Shown here one piece after another: positions 1 to 9,422 of a stretch of 64,000 nucleotides of DNA. The stretch is from Nostoc sp. UHCC 0702 (GTDB lineage Bacteria; Cyanobacteriota; Cyanobacteriia; Cyanobacteriales; Nostocaceae), in NCBI GenBank assembly GCA_017164015.1, contig CP071065.1, forward strand, positions 6,400,091 to 6,464,090. The letters run 5' to 3'. Numbering within the stretch: the stretch's first letter is position 1; each line of letters starts with the position of its first letter. Below the pieces are notes generated by a model that was not told where the DNA came from, searched no databases, and worked only from the letters and a program-made list of their open reading frames with translations. The position numbers and the translations under genes are program-made.

Positions 1-942
1 CACTACTTAGGTAAAGAGACAGTTCAAAATCTCTTGGTATTTCGCTTTGCCAACGCGATTTTTGAGCCGTTGTGGAATCGTCAATTTGTTGACCATGTAC
101 AAATTACTGTAGCAGAAACCGTAGGTGTGGAAGACAGGGCTGGTTATTATGAAAGCGCCGGCGCACTGCGGGATATGTTGCAAAACCACTTAATGCAACT
201 TTACTGCTTAACAGCAATGGAAGCGCCTAACTCAATGGATGCAGACAGCATCCGCACGGAAAAAGTTAAGGTACTCCAAGCTACCCGTCTAGCAGATGTT
301 CATAATTTATCCCGTTCAGCCGTGCGCGGTCAGTATAGCGCTGGTTGGATGAAGGGACAACCAGCACCAGGGTATCGAGAAGAACCAGGAGTTGACCCGA
401 ACTCCACAACACCCACCTATGTAGCCATGAAGTTTTTGGTTGACAACTGGCGTTGGCAAGGTGTTCCCTTCTACCTACGTACAGGCAAGCGGATGCCGAA
501 AAAAGTGAGTGAGATTTCTATTCACTTCCGCGACGTTCCTTCACGGATGTTTCAATCCGCCGCCCAACAGAGAAATGCCAACGTTTTGGCAATGCGGATT
601 CAGCCCAATGAAGGAATTTCCCTGCGTTTTGATGTCAAAATGCCAGGAGCAGAATTCCGCACCCGGTCTGTAGACATGGACTTTAGTTATGGTTCGTTTG
701 GTATCGAAGCGACATCCGATGCCTATGACCGCCTGTTCCTCGATTGTATGATGGGCGATCAAACATTATTCACGCGGGCGGACGAAGTAGAAGCAGCTTG
801 GCAGATAGTAACTCCAGCCCTTTCCGTTTGGGATGCGCCCGCAGACCCAACCACCATCCCCCAGTACGAAGCCGGTACTTGGGAACCAGCGCAAGCAGAA
901 TTTTTGATCAACGAAGATGGTCGTCGCTGGCGCAGACTCTAA
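1..942 (+). CDS. zwf: Glucose-6-phosphate dehydrogenase, C-terminal part (5' end outside window)
   Basis: This enzyme oxidises glucose 6-phosphate to 6-phosphogluconolactone with NADP+, the entry step of the oxidative pentose phosphate pathway in the cytoplasm. The reading frame is open from base 1, which encodes HYLGKE, the tail of the family's catalytic DHYLGKE signature. It then follows the G6PD C-terminal domain (FANAIFEPLWNR, YLRTGKRMP, DAYDRLFLDCMMGD) to the stop at 942. About 313 residues are visible, so roughly 195 N-terminal residues with the NADP-binding fold lie upstream of the window. The gene precedes opcA by 110 bases on the same strand, the arrangement known from heterocystous cyanobacteria, where it supplies NADPH in the dark and in heterocysts. 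The identification is secure; only the start is missing. Confidence 0.97.
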   Translation, partial: HYLGKETVQNLLVFRFANAIFEPLWNRQFVDHVQITVAETVGVEDRAGYYESAGALRDMLQNHLMQLYCLTAMEAPNSMDADSIRTEKVKVLQATRLADVHNLSRSAVRGQYSAGWMKGQPAPGYREEPGVDPNSTTPTYVAMKFLVDNWRWQGVPFYLRTGKRMPKKVSEISIHFRDVPSRMFQSAAQQRNANVLAMRIQPNEGISLRFDVKMPGAEFRTRSVDMDFSYGSFGIEATSDAYDRLFLDCMMGDQTLFTRADEVEAAWQIVTPALSVWDAPADPTTIPQYEAGTWEPAQAEFLINEDGRRWRRL

Positions 943-948
943 AAAATA

Positions 949-1047
949 GTCATTAGTCAGTAGTCAGTAGTTAGTAGTAAAAAATAAACAACTGACAACT
1001 GACAACTGACAACTAACAACTAACAACTGACAACTGACTACTCAAAA
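949..1047. repeat. Short tandem heptamer repeats between zwf and opcA
   Basis: The spacer is almost entirely seven-base units, first of the AGTAGTC type and then about eight of the CAACTGA/CAACTAA type. This is the STRR class of cyanobacterial repeats. No promoter or terminator could be recognised, so zwf and opcA may be transcribed together through it. Confidence 0.85.
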
Positions 1048-1052
1048 CTACT

Positions 1053-2435
1053 ATGACTCCCCAAGCTCCTACAATTTTTTCACTCCAAGCACCCAAAGAT
1101 ATTTCGCTTACAGAAATAGAAGCGGAACTTAATCAAATTTGGCAAAGTTACGGCATTACCGGTGAGGATGGAGGGCTTCCTGCTGCTACTCGCGCTACTA
1201 CATTTACTTTAGTAGTTTACGAACCAGAAGAAACCCAGTATTTGTTGGCTGCTTTGGGTTTTTACAACGGCCCCATTGATGGAATTTTAGGGCCTCAAAC
1301 AGATGTAGCACTGCGGCTAGTACAGCAAACATACGGTCTGCCGGAAACTGGAACAGCAACACCTGAAACCCTAACCGCATTGCGTGAAGAATTTGCCAAA
1401 CGTCAAGGAAACGGCAACGGGGCTAAGGCAGACAATGCTGGTAATGGTTCCTACAGATTTAATGCAGCAAGTCCCACCATTGCCGATGAAATTGCCCTGC
1501 GTAACCCTTGCCGCATCATTGCCTTGTTTCCTCGCGCAGGTGAAGATCAAGGAGTTAAAGCTCAAGTTTCTGCCTATTGCCCCATCCAAAAGCAATCCTC
1601 TAGTACACTCATTTGCTGCGAATATATAACTCTCAGCGGCACCGCCGCCGCCTTAGAACGGGTAGGAGGCATGATTCCAGCATTGTTGATTGGTGGACTA
1701 CCGAAGTTTCTTTGGTGGAAGGCAACACCAGACCCAGATAACTCTTTATTCAAGCGACTGGCTGCAATCTGCAATAATGTGATTGTGGATTCTTGCAACT
1801 TTAACGAGCCAGAAAGTGATTTACTCAGCTTGCAAGAGTTGGTACAATCTGGTGTACCCTTAGCTGACTTGAACTGGCGTCGCTTGTCAGCATGGCAGGA
1901 GTTGACAGCCGAAGCCTACGACCCACCTCACCGTCGTGCAGCCCTTGGGGAAGTTGATAGAGTCACGATTGATTACGAAAAAGGCAACCCTGCCCAAGCA
2001 ATGCTATTTTTGGCTTGGCTGGCAACTCGATTGCAATGGCTGCCAGTTTCCTATCAAAAGGAAAGCGGAGATTATGATATCACTCGCATTCAGTTTGTGG
2101 CTCAAGACCAGCGGCAAGTAGAAGCGGAGTTAGCAGGAGTACCGGTTGCTGATGCGGGTCAAATTGGTGGCGACTTAATTGCTTTGCGTCTGAGTTCCAC
2201 AAATCCCAAGGCAGACTGTGGTACTGTGATTTGTTCCGAAACCGGTGGTTGTATGCGGATGGAAACACACGGTGGCGCTCAAGCCGCAGGATTGTTTCAA
2301 CAGGTGAGTTCGCTTTCTGAACAAAAGGCGGAAGCATTGCTAAGTCAGCAAGTGCAACGCTGGGGTCGTGAGTCACTTTTTGAAGAAAGTCTTGCAGTTA
2401 TCGGGCAAATATTAAAGTTGGGTGTGAAAAGTTAG
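1053..2435 (+). CDS. opcA: OpcA, glucose-6-phosphate dehydrogenase assembly/activator protein
   Basis: OpcA is the allosteric effector needed for full activity of cyanobacterial G6PDH. The 460-residue protein has an N-terminal segment followed at about residues 58-115 by a peptidoglycan-binding-like helical module (LLAALGFYNGPIDGILG, then TYGLPETGTATPETL), a known oddity of cyanobacterial OpcA. The OpcA domain proper spans about 150-455 (GLPKFLWWK; CGTVICSETGG). It lies directly downstream of zwf on the same strand and is followed by a good hairpin terminator at 2468, which marks the end of the operon. The PG-binding-like module is inferred from its pattern; in a cytoplasmic protein it more likely mediates protein contact than wall binding. 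Confidence 0.94.
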   Translation: MTPQAPTIFSLQAPKDISLTEIEAELNQIWQSYGITGEDGGLPAATRATTFTLVVYEPEETQYLLAALGFYNGPIDGILGPQTDVALRLVQQTYGLPETGTATPETLTALREEFAKRQGNGNGAKADNAGNGSYRFNAASPTIADEIALRNPCRIIALFPRAGEDQGVKAQVSAYCPIQKQSSSTLICCEYITLSGTAAALERVGGMIPALLIGGLPKFLWWKATPDPDNSLFKRLAAICNNVIVDSCNFNEPESDLLSLQELVQSGVPLADLNWRRLSAWQELTAEAYDPPHRRAALGEVDRVTIDYEKGNPAQAMLFLAWLATRLQWLPVSYQKESGDYDITRIQFVAQDQRQVEAELAGVPVADAGQIGGDLIALRLSSTNPKADCGTVICSETGGCMRMETHGGAQAAGLFQQVSSLSEQKAEALLSQQVQRWGRESLFEESLAVIGQILKLGVKS

Positions 2436-2467
2436 GTCAGCCTCAGAATAGGTAAATAATGCCATAG

Positions 2468-2512
2468 CCTCCAGATTGCAGATATTTCTCACCTAATCTG
2501 GAGGTATTTTTA
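2468..2512 (+). terminator. Probable intrinsic terminator after opcA
   Basis: CCTCCAGATT at 2468-2477 pairs perfectly with AATCTGGAGG at 2495-2504 around a 17-base loop and is followed by TATTTTTAT. It begins 33 bases after the opcA stop. Confidence 0.7.
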
Positions 2513-2520
2513 TGCATGAC

Positions 2521-2974
2521 TTATATCAAGTTCGGCTAATTACTTACGATATAGTCGGTTTGCCTGGTAATAGGTAATTGGTAATTGGTGATTGTTTTTT
2601 ACTATTACCCATTACCCATTACCCATTACCAACCCTCACAGGTATCATAAGTGTTTAAACGGACATGATATAATCTGGTAATAGGTAATTGGTAATTGGT
2701 GATTGTTTTTTACTATTACCCATTACCCATTACCAACCCTCACAGGTATCATAAGTGTTTAAACGGACATGATATAATCTGGTAATAGGTAATTGGTAAT
2801 TGGTGATTGTTTTTTACTATTACCCATTACCCATTACCCATTACCAACCCTCACAGGTATCATAAGTGTTTAAACGGACATGATATAATCTGGTAATAGG
2901 TAATAGGTAATTGGTAATTGGTGATTGTTTTTTACTATTACCCATTACCCATTACCCATTACCCATTACCAACC
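2521..2974. repeat. MITE-like element with a tandemly amplified hairpin unit
   Basis: A 153-base element (2521-2673) begins TTATATCAAGTTCGG and ends CGGACATGATATAA, which are imperfect inverted ends. Its right part, starting at CTGGTAAT (2564), is repeated at 2675, 2779 and 2890 with spacings of 111, 104 and 111 bases. The 7-base difference is one TTACCCA heptamer more or less. Each unit is itself a hairpin, because GGTAATAGGTAATTGGTAA faces a run of ATTACCCATTACCCATTACC across a T-rich loop. A related element lies at 39982-40132. No coding potential is seen between opcA and ilvD. Confidence 0.8.
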
Positions 2975-3002
2975 CCCATCCCCCCATCTCCCTCATCTGC
3001 TT

Positions 3003-4688
3003 TTAAAACAGATCCAAATCAGTCACAGCACCAATGCTGCTGGAAGATACTAACTTGGCATATTTCGCTAACACGCCTTTGGTGTAACGTGGTGCAGGGG
3101 GTTGCCAATTGGCACGGCGACGGGCTAATTCTTCATCGGATATGTTTAGCTGCAATAGGCGTGCAGGAGCATCAATGGTAATGCTATCGCCATCAAGGAC
3201 TAGTGCGATCGCTCCTCCAACTGCGGCTTCTGGTGCAACGTGACCAACCACCATGCCGTAAGTACCGCCAGAAAAGCGTCCGTCGGTAATTAATCCTACA
3301 GCATCTCCTAAACCAGCACCGATAATTGCTGAGGTGGGAGCCAACATTTCGCGCATCCCGGGGCCACCTTTGGGGCCTTCGTAGCGGATCACCAGAATAT
3401 CACCTGGTTTAATCTTTCCTGCCAAAATTGCGTCTAAAGAAGCTTCTTCTGATTCAAACACTCGTGCGGGGCCAGTAATTACTGCCTTTTTGATTCCGGT
3501 AATTTTCGCAACAGCGCCTTCGGTTGCTAAATTACCTCTGAGAATGGCGAGGTGTCCTTGGGAATACATGGGGTTATTCCAAGGGCGAATCACATCTTGG
3601 TCGGCGGCTGGTTCTGCGGGTACATCTGTCAAGATTTCGGCAATTGTTTGACCACTGATGGTGAGGCTATCTCCGTGTAGTAAATCATGCCAAAGCAGCA
3701 TTTTCATCACTTGCGGAATACCACCAGCTTTGTGTAAGTCTGTAGCTACATATCTACCGCTTGGTTTTAAATCGCACAAAACTGGCACACGGGCGCGGAT
3801 AGTTTCAAAGTCATCCAAAGTTAACTCTACTTCCGCAGCCCGAGCGATCGCTAAGAAATGCAACACTGCATTTGTGGAACCACCCACAGCCATGATTACA
3901 GAAATGGCATTCTCTATAGACTTGCGGGTAATAATTTGCCTGGGTAAGATTTGTTTGCGGATGGCTTCGACGAGAACAAAAGCTGATTTTTCTGTACTGT
4001 CGGCTTTTTCGGCATCTTCTGCTGCCATTGTGGAGGAATAAGGCAAACTCATCCCCATAGCCTCGAAAGCCGAAGACATAGTGTTAGCCGTATACATCCC
4101 ACCACAGGAACCAGCACCAGGACAAGCCCGACTTTCAACTTCTAATAATTCCTTTTCGTCAATTTTACCAGCGCTATATTGACCCACCGCTTCAAAAGAA
4201 CTGACAACAGTTAAGTCGCGTCCGTTGTAGTGACCGGGTTTAATCGTGCCACCGTAAACAAAGATAGCAGGGATATTCATGCGAGCGATCGCTAGCATTG
4301 CCCCTGGCATATTTTTATCACAACCACCAATAGCCAGCACACCGTCCATGCTTTGCCCAGTACAGGCGGTTTCAATGGAGTCTGCAATTACTTCCCGCGA
4401 CACTAGAGAGTATTTCATCCCTTCGGTTCCCATGGAAATACCATCGCTAATGGTAATTGTGCCAAACACTTGCGGCATCGCCCCAGCATTTTTAATCCCA
4501 ACTTCTGCCCTTTGCGCTAGTTGATTTATCCCCATATTGCAGGGAGTGATTGTGCTGTAGCCATTGGCGATGCCTACAATAGCTTTGTTAAAATCTTCAT
4601 CTTTAAAACCAACTGCACGCAGCATAGCTCGATTTGGCGATCGCTGCACTCCTTGCGTCACAACTTGGCTTCTCAAATTCTCCGACAT
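3003..4688 (-). CDS. ilvD: Dihydroxy-acid dehydratase
   Basis: IlvD removes water from 2,3-dihydroxy-isovalerate and 2,3-dihydroxy-3-methylvalerate, the third common step of valine and isoleucine synthesis. The 561-residue length is normal for the family. The three iron-sulfur cysteines are visible as Cys50 (TPCNMG), Cys123 (GGCDKNMPG) and Cys195 (GAGSCGGMYTANTM), followed by the C-terminal swivel domain with GRFSGGTYGM. The ATG at 4688 is supported by AAGGAA about seven bases upstream. The gene stands alone, with repeats on the 3' side and a transposon-end remnant on the 5' side. Confidence 0.97.
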   Translation of the reverse strand: MSENLRSQVVTQGVQRSPNRAMLRAVGFKDEDFNKAIVGIANGYSTITPCNMGINQLAQRAEVGIKNAGAMPQVFGTITISDGISMGTEGMKYSLVSREVIADSIETACTGQSMDGVLAIGGCDKNMPGAMLAIARMNIPAIFVYGGTIKPGHYNGRDLTVVSSFEAVGQYSAGKIDEKELLEVESRACPGAGSCGGMYTANTMSSAFEAMGMSLPYSSTMAAEDAEKADSTEKSAFVLVEAIRKQILPRQIITRKSIENAISVIMAVGGSTNAVLHFLAIARAAEVELTLDDFETIRARVPVLCDLKPSGRYVATDLHKAGGIPQVMKMLLWHDLLHGDSLTISGQTIAEILTDVPAEPAADQDVIRPWNNPMYSQGHLAILRGNLATEGAVAKITGIKKAVITGPARVFESEEASLDAILAGKIKPGDILVIRYEGPKGGPGMREMLAPTSAIIGAGLGDAVGLITDGRFSGGTYGMVVGHVAPEAAVGGAIALVLDGDSITIDAPARLLQLNISDEELARRRANWQPPAPRYTKGVLAKYAKLVSSSSIGAVTDLDLF

Positions 4689-4734
4689 CTTTTTTCCTTG
4701 GGTGCCATCATCGCAATTGTTGCGATTGTATTAT

Positions 4735-4850
4735 GTGACATACTCCCACACTGACAGCAAGCTGTACAGTGTGGGCTTCTCAACCAATCCGGCTACTGCT
4801 TAGGAGGCGTTGAGCTTTGTTTTAAGTCCACGAAATGCCCTACCGCAGAC
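4735..4850 (-). mobile_element. Remnant of an IS200/IS605-type right end
   Basis: The sequence starts GTGACATACTCCCACACTG and folds into a compound hairpin: CCCACACTG (4745-4753) pairs with CAGTGTGGG (4767-4775), and CAGC pairs with GCTG inside. The same start and layout recur at 11051, followed in both by a similar CTACTGC(T/A)TAGGA stretch. I read this as the transposon right end seen on the minus strand. No tnpA or tnpB frame remains. The rest of the spacer, up to 5195, shows only degenerate sequence and CTCCCTCAT repeats, so the inner boundary is approximate. Confidence 0.5.
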
Positions 4851-5195
4851 TATCAATTTCTGACCTTGTACCCTACAAATTTTACTGTCCTGGATGATAT
4901 GCACAGCTTTTCGCGCTATCGGACAAACCAATTCGTAATTTGTATTAATCAAGATGTGCCTACTTACTTTAATGCTGTGCAACGGAGTCGCTTACCAATG
5001 ATCGCAGTGCCATTGGACAGAGGCTTATCAGTCACCTATTCGGGCGAAGTTAACCAAAAATTATTATACCAGCAACAAGCCCAGAAATTGGCGATTCGTC
5101 CCCCACCCCATCACTCCAATAGTATCTAGAAATGGGTAAGTAACATCTCCCTCATCTCCCTCATCCGCCGCACTACCTTTGAATGCAACTCGGTA

Positions 5196-5819
5196 TCAGT
5201 ATTGCTCCCATGCAGCTTGAAAAAAGTCTCGCTCGCAAACCATAGCATAACGGTAAGTCGAGTGAATTAACGCATTGGCTGTAGCGTAATTTTCTACCAA
5301 ATTTTCTAATTGTTGTGCTAGTGGCTGAAACTCTAAACTGCTGTATGTCCGAATCCAATCGGCGTATTGATGATTAGGAATGCCATTATCAGCCAATTGT
5401 TCTCCCAAAAAGGCATAAAGACGCATACAAGGAGACATAGCCGCAGCAGTTACGCCTACATCCCCACCCCAGGCAGTAGCTAACAAAAAATCAGTATAGC
5501 GACGGGTGGCGGCTCCAGGTGACACCGAGTGCAAATTAACTCCCCATTGCGAAGCATAGCCTTCATGCAACCGCAGTTCTTGTAAAACTCCACCAGCCAA
5601 GTTGTGAAATGTCCTAAAACCCACCCAATCAGGTGATTTAGCCGCAGCGATACTGTAAGCACGGGCAAAAGCTTCCAAGAAAAAAGCATCTTGTCCTACA
5701 TAGTAAGCAAACTTTGCCGATTCCAGAGTCCCATCACCAATGCCTTGCACAAAAGGATGCTCTAAACAAGCTTGTGCTAAATCTTGATTTGCTGCCCACA
5801 ATTCACTAGATAGATTCAT
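5196..5819 (-). CDS. tenA: TenA-family aminopyrimidine aminohydrolase (thiaminase II-like)
   Basis: TenA proteins salvage thiamin breakdown products by hydrolysing aminopyrimidines to hydroxymethylpyrimidine. The 207-residue, all-helical protein has the TenA pattern: HPFVQGIGDGTL, FAYYVGQDAFFLEAFARAYS, the catalytic cysteine in MSPCMRLY (Cys131) and the C-terminal glutamate in CERDFFQAAWEQY (Glu196). The cysteine puts it in the TenA_C class rather than TenA_E. A GTG three bases upstream (5822) is an equally possible start. No other thiamin gene and no thiamin riboswitch is visible nearby, so it appears monocistronic. Confidence 0.88.
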   Translation of the reverse strand: MNLSSELWAANQDLAQACLEHPFVQGIGDGTLESAKFAYYVGQDAFFLEAFARAYSIAAAKSPDWVGFRTFHNLAGGVLQELRLHEGYASQWGVNLHSVSPGAATRRYTDFLLATAWGGDVGVTAAAMSPCMRLYAFLGEQLADNGIPNHQYADWIRTYSSLEFQPLAQQLENLVENYATANALIHSTYRYAMVCERDFFQAAWEQY

Positions 5820-6286
5820 CACTTATTAGAGGCTGTTTGTTAAAATAATTCGTAATTGATAATTCGTAATTACCAAAAAGGGGAAAAGAAAAAGGGGAAT
5901 TGGGGTTGGGAATTAAAGTTAAAACTTTTCCCCATATGGTATAGAGCTACTATCTGAATTGCCCAGAATATTCAAATCAGATAATACCCGCCACGTAGTG
6001 CGATAAAAATCAGCGTCCATACTTGAAACCCCTATTTTTAAATATGGGGTTCCCTTCCCCTTTCCCCCTTCCCCTTCTTCATAATCAGTGTTAACTTTAA
6101 ACTATTCACTGATGGAAAATCACAAAATTCAAACTTTACTGTTTGCTCTGTAGCCTTTTTAATTACGAATTACAAATTACGAATTACGAATTAGTAATTA
6201 GGAAGTTCCAAATAAAAAATACCGACTGTTGACAGTTAACAGTCATCTGTCATCTGTCAACAGTCAACACTCATCTGTCAACAACT
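5820..6286. repeat. Gene-free spacer rich in AATTCGT and CATCTGT heptamers
   Basis: The spacer holds AATTCGTAATT-type units near 5850-5873 and their complement (AATTACGAATTACAAATTA) near 6160-6192, so the region could fold on itself over about 300 bases. A CATCTGTCAACAGT-type array lies at 6225-6283. A local hairpin, AACCCC...GGGGTT, lies at 6027-6051. No gene or RNA was recognised. Confidence 0.6.
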
Positions 6287-7747
6287 TCAAGCAGGATTAT
6301 TTATTTCTTGGAGTTCTTTTTCTGGTTCGTTAACTACTAACTCTGGCTGCAATATTTGTTGCTCTTCTTCATCTGGCAAACCATAAATCGATCTGTATAA
6401 CTTCACATATTGTTTGGCAGATTGATACCAACTAAAATCTTGGCTCATGCCACGTTTCTGTAGTGATTCCCATTGGGATTTGAAACGGAAGCCTTCCCAA
6501 GCCCTAATCATGGAGGTGAACAAGTCTAGGGGTTCATAACGGTCAAAGCAATAACCAGTACCAGCTTCATTCATCGGCTCATAGTGCGATACCGTATCAA
6601 CTAATCCCCCTGTACGGCGGACAATGGGCACAGAACCGTAACGCAAAGCCATCATTTGGCTGATACCACAAGGTTCAAAACGGCTAGGCATCAAGAAGGC
6701 ATCAGTGCCAGCATAGATGCGGCGTGACAGAGCATCGTTATAAAGTAGGTAAGTTGCCATGCGTCCAGGATAGCGGGATGCTAACTGCCACATTTGAGTT
6801 TCATAGTAGCGATCGCCTGTCCCCAAAAGCACAAATTGGGCATCTGTATACGCCAAAAACCGATCCAGAATTTGTATTACTAAATCAAGTCCTTTTTGTT
6901 CTACTAACCTTGTCACCATACCAATTAAGAAGGCTTTAGAATTAACTTCTAAGCCTACTTCTTCTTGCAGAGAAACTTTGTTAGCTTTGCGTTTTTGTAA
7001 AGTATCGGCTGTAAAAGTTTGAGCAATGTACTTATCATTTTCTGGATTATAAACTTCAGTATCAATGCCGTTAACAATCCCAGATAATTTTCCACTAATA
7101 AAAGACAGCAAACCTTCTAATGTTTCACCATAAGCGGCTGTTTTGATTTGTTCGGCATATGTCGGAGAAACTGTATTTACCCTATCGGCATATTGCACCG
7201 CCGCTGCCATTGTGTTATGTCCTTGCATATACCAAGGACACCAAGTAATTTTCTCCAAATACCAACGCCACGGCCCTTGATAAGCCAAGTTATGAATGGT
7301 AAAAACAGTAGTCATATCTGGATCTTGGTGCAACCACACAGGAATCATGCCTGTGTGCCAATCATGGCAATGGACAATTTCCGGTTTCCAGTAATTCCAG
7401 CAAAATTCAACTGCACCATTAGCAAATAAGGTAAACCGCCAATGTTCATCTTCTCCAGCATAAATCCGGCGGGGCATGAAAGCAGGATGTCCAAATAAGT
7501 ACAAGGGAACATCAGTACCAGGCAAAACGCTTTCGTAAACGGCAAAGTCCTGGAACATGGCATAACCCCTCCAAATGGGGTCTTGGGGAATTTCCATTTT
7601 GTCTGGTAGGAAGCCGTAGTAAGGCATGAATATCCGCACATCATGCCCCATTTCTCTCAAGACTTTGGGCAATGCTCCCACAACATCACCCATTCCTCCT
7701 ACTTTCGCAACGGGAGCTGCCTCTGCTGCAACGAATAGAATTCGCAT
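6287..7747 (-). CDS. glgA: Glycogen synthase (ADP-glucose type, GT5)
   Basis: GlgA transfers glucose from ADP-glucose to growing alpha-1,4-glucan. The 486-residue protein opens with MRILFVAAEAAPVAKVGGMG; the KxGG motif at residues 15-18 binds ADP-glucose. The GT5 hallmark of the C-terminal lobe, PSRFEPCGISQMMALRYG, and the preceding TRLVEQKGLDL are present. The last ~25 residues are a glutamate-rich tail without family conservation. Heptamer repeats flank the gene on both sides and no operon partner is seen. Cyanobacteria usually carry two glgA genes; which paralogue this is cannot be decided here. Confidence 0.95.
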   Translation of the reverse strand: MRILFVAAEAAPVAKVGGMGDVVGALPKVLREMGHDVRIFMPYYGFLPDKMEIPQDPIWRGYAMFQDFAVYESVLPGTDVPLYLFGHPAFMPRRIYAGEDEHWRFTLFANGAVEFCWNYWKPEIVHCHDWHTGMIPVWLHQDPDMTTVFTIHNLAYQGPWRWYLEKITWCPWYMQGHNTMAAAVQYADRVNTVSPTYAEQIKTAAYGETLEGLLSFISGKLSGIVNGIDTEVYNPENDKYIAQTFTADTLQKRKANKVSLQEEVGLEVNSKAFLIGMVTRLVEQKGLDLVIQILDRFLAYTDAQFVLLGTGDRYYETQMWQLASRYPGRMATYLLYNDALSRRIYAGTDAFLMPSRFEPCGISQMMALRYGSVPIVRRTGGLVDTVSHYEPMNEAGTGYCFDRYEPLDLFTSMIRAWEGFRFKSQWESLQKRGMSQDFSWYQSAKQYVKLYRSIYGLPDEEEQQILQPELVVNEPEKELQEINNPA

Positions 7748-7779
7748 GGTAATTTTTATTTTCCCTGGTTTTGGCTAGA

Positions 7780-7999
7780 CAGTTGTTAGTTGTTAGTTGT
7801 CAGTTGTCAGTTGTCAGTTGTTAATTGTTAGTTGTGAAGCAGTGCGCCCTTGCAGTTCCCAGACAGCCGCGCAACTGCTAAGCTTCGCTGCGAAGCGCGT
7901 TAGTAAAACCTTAGTGAGCAACGACTATCACCCTTAAGGTAGGGTGTTGCTTGTTCTTGACCACTGACCACTGACTACTGACTACTGACCACTGATTAC
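7780..7999. repeat. Two STRR arrays in the glgA-hemC spacer
   Basis: An AGTTGTC/AGTTGTT heptamer run occupies about 7780-7836 and a GACCACTGACTACT run about 7959-7999. Between them lies a small palindromic GCTTCGCTGCGAAGC element near 7880-7900. The two arrays are roughly complementary in sequence and could pair in RNA. Confidence 0.75.
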
Positions 8000-8028
8000 T
8001 TATCTAATCACATCGCTTGCTCAATAAT

Positions 8029-9000
8029 TTAAGAACCCCGCTGAATTACAGCAAAGATTTCTGACAAAATTTCTTGCGCTCCTTGTTGCCGCAACAAGTG
8101 TGCTAGTTCTGTACCAATGGCTTCGGCGTTGTTGGCTTTGCCAGTGATGGTGTCTTTTACCAACTTTTGACCATCTACACTAGCGACTATACCTGTTAAT
8201 GTTAAATTATCACCATCGATTTCTGTATTTACGCCAATAGGTACTTGACAACCGCCTTCTAAATCCCGTAAAAATGCTCTTTCGGCAAGACAACGATCGC
8301 GTGTTGGGGGGTGTTCGATAGCTTTGAGTAGGGAGATTAATTCACTATCATCAGCACGACATTCTATGCCCAAAGCTCCTTGTCCAACAGCGTGCAGGGA
8401 AATTTCTTTGGGTAGAATTTGATGAATGCGATCGCTCATTCCCAATCGTTCTAACCCTGCTGCCGCTAAAATCAAAGCATCGTACTCGCCTGCATCCAAT
8501 TTTGCCAAGCGTGTATTCAAGTTTCCCCGCACATCTTTAAATGTAAAGTGAGGAAATTGGTGGCGTAACTGTGCTAGTCGCCGCAGCGAAGATGTACCGA
8601 TGACTGCACCTGTTGGTAAAGTCTCAATTTGCAGGTCTTTGTGTTTTTCATGCACCACCAAAGCATCTGCTGGGTTTTCCCGTTCTGTAATTGCTGCTAG
8701 GGTTAACCCTTCTGGTAAATGAGTCGGCAAATCCTTGAGAGAATGAACTGCAAAGTCAATCTCTCGGTTGAGCATTCCCACTTCCAGTTCTTTGGTAAAC
8801 AGTCCTTTATCGCCAATCTTGGCTAATGCTACATCCAAGATTTTGTCGCCTTGGGTAGACATGGTGTGGACTTCAAAAGTAATATCTGGATAGCAATTCT
8901 TGAGTTGCTCTTGTACCCAGTAGGTCTGAACCAGAGCAAGTTGGCTTTTACGAGAACCAATACGGATAGTGCGCGTGGCACTAGAAACAACTGAAGTCAT
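8029..9000 (-). CDS. hemC: Porphobilinogen deaminase (hydroxymethylbilane synthase)
   Basis: HemC joins four porphobilinogens into hydroxymethylbilane, an early step of heme and chlorophyll synthesis. The protein shows IRIGSRKSQLALVQT, the dipyrromethane contacts (KDVRGNLNTRLAKLD) and the cofactor-carrying cysteine in EGGCQVPIG (Cys251 counted from the chosen start). I place the start at the ATG at 9000 (MTSVVSSATRTIRIG), because the 13 residues added by an in-frame ATG at 9039 do not resemble the family. Neither start has a clear ribosome-binding site. The length of 323 residues is typical. Another tetrapyrrole gene, acsF, is in the window but 23 kb away. Confidence 0.95.
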   Translation of the reverse strand: MTSVVSSATRTIRIGSRKSQLALVQTYWVQEQLKNCYPDITFEVHTMSTQGDKILDVALAKIGDKGLFTKELEVGMLNREIDFAVHSLKDLPTHLPEGLTLAAITERENPADALVVHEKHKDLQIETLPTGAVIGTSSLRRLAQLRHQFPHFTFKDVRGNLNTRLAKLDAGEYDALILAAAGLERLGMSDRIHQILPKEISLHAVGQGALGIECRADDSELISLLKAIEHPPTRDRCLAERAFLRDLEGGCQVPIGVNTEIDGDNLTLTGIVASVDGQKLVKDTITGKANNAEAIGTELAHLLRQQGAQEILSEIFAVIQRGS

Positions 9001-9189
9001 AAAACAATATGTCAAACCAGGCGATAATTTCACTTTCATCTAGACTACCGCAGTGGGTGCCTTACCGGATTGCGATCGCTTAATTAACCTAAAATTTATT
9101 TTTGTTTTACTTTACATTTTTTTACATTATTTTCAACTTCTAATTTCTCTACGGGCGGCTAAGGCACGCCTATCTTGCTACTAATTTAG

Positions 9190-9246
9190 AACTTACGCAA
9201 CTGGCACACTAAATCAAGGTTAGGTTTGTCAATAGTCCACAGTCAA
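9190..9246 (+). repeat. Dispersed repeat with IS-terminus-like ACTTACGCAACTGGCAC
   Basis: The segment starts ACTTACGCAACTGGCAC and runs on to TTGTCAATAGTCCACAG. An inverted copy with only a few differences lies at 52511-52566. Its first 17 bases match the terminal inverted repeat of the insertion sequence at 27541-28845, so it probably derives from that element family. Confidence 0.7.
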
Positions 9247-9299
9247 TGGTCAATAATCAACAGTCAATGGTGAGTCAGTGCGATCTTGGGGGTTCCTCC

Positions 9300-9346
9300 C
9301 CCAATCCCCACTTCCTTCGGTCGTGGGGGCCCCGAGTCCCCCATGA
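9300..9346. repeat. GC-rich palindromic repeat shared with a kinase gene
   Basis: CCCCACTTCC(N)3GGTCGTGGGG is followed by GCCCCGAGTCCCC. Nearly the same sequence is inside the sensor-kinase gene at about 53527-53567. It can form a strong hairpin. Confidence 0.65.
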
Positions 9347-9422
9347 GCAACTGACGAACCCGAAAGGTCAACAGCTAAAAATTCTCAACTATTGACTATG
9401 GACAATGGACTCTTGACTACTG

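Noticed and set aside
2564..2974. Regularly spaced direct repeats that could be taken for a CRISPR array
   Set aside because: Periods of 104-111 bases with no unique spacers; units are hairpins with heptamers and TIR ends, so MITE-like.
4866..5129. Plus-strand 87-codon frame between ilvD and tenA
   Set aside because: Lies in the transposon remnant and spacer; composition and sequence look non-coding.
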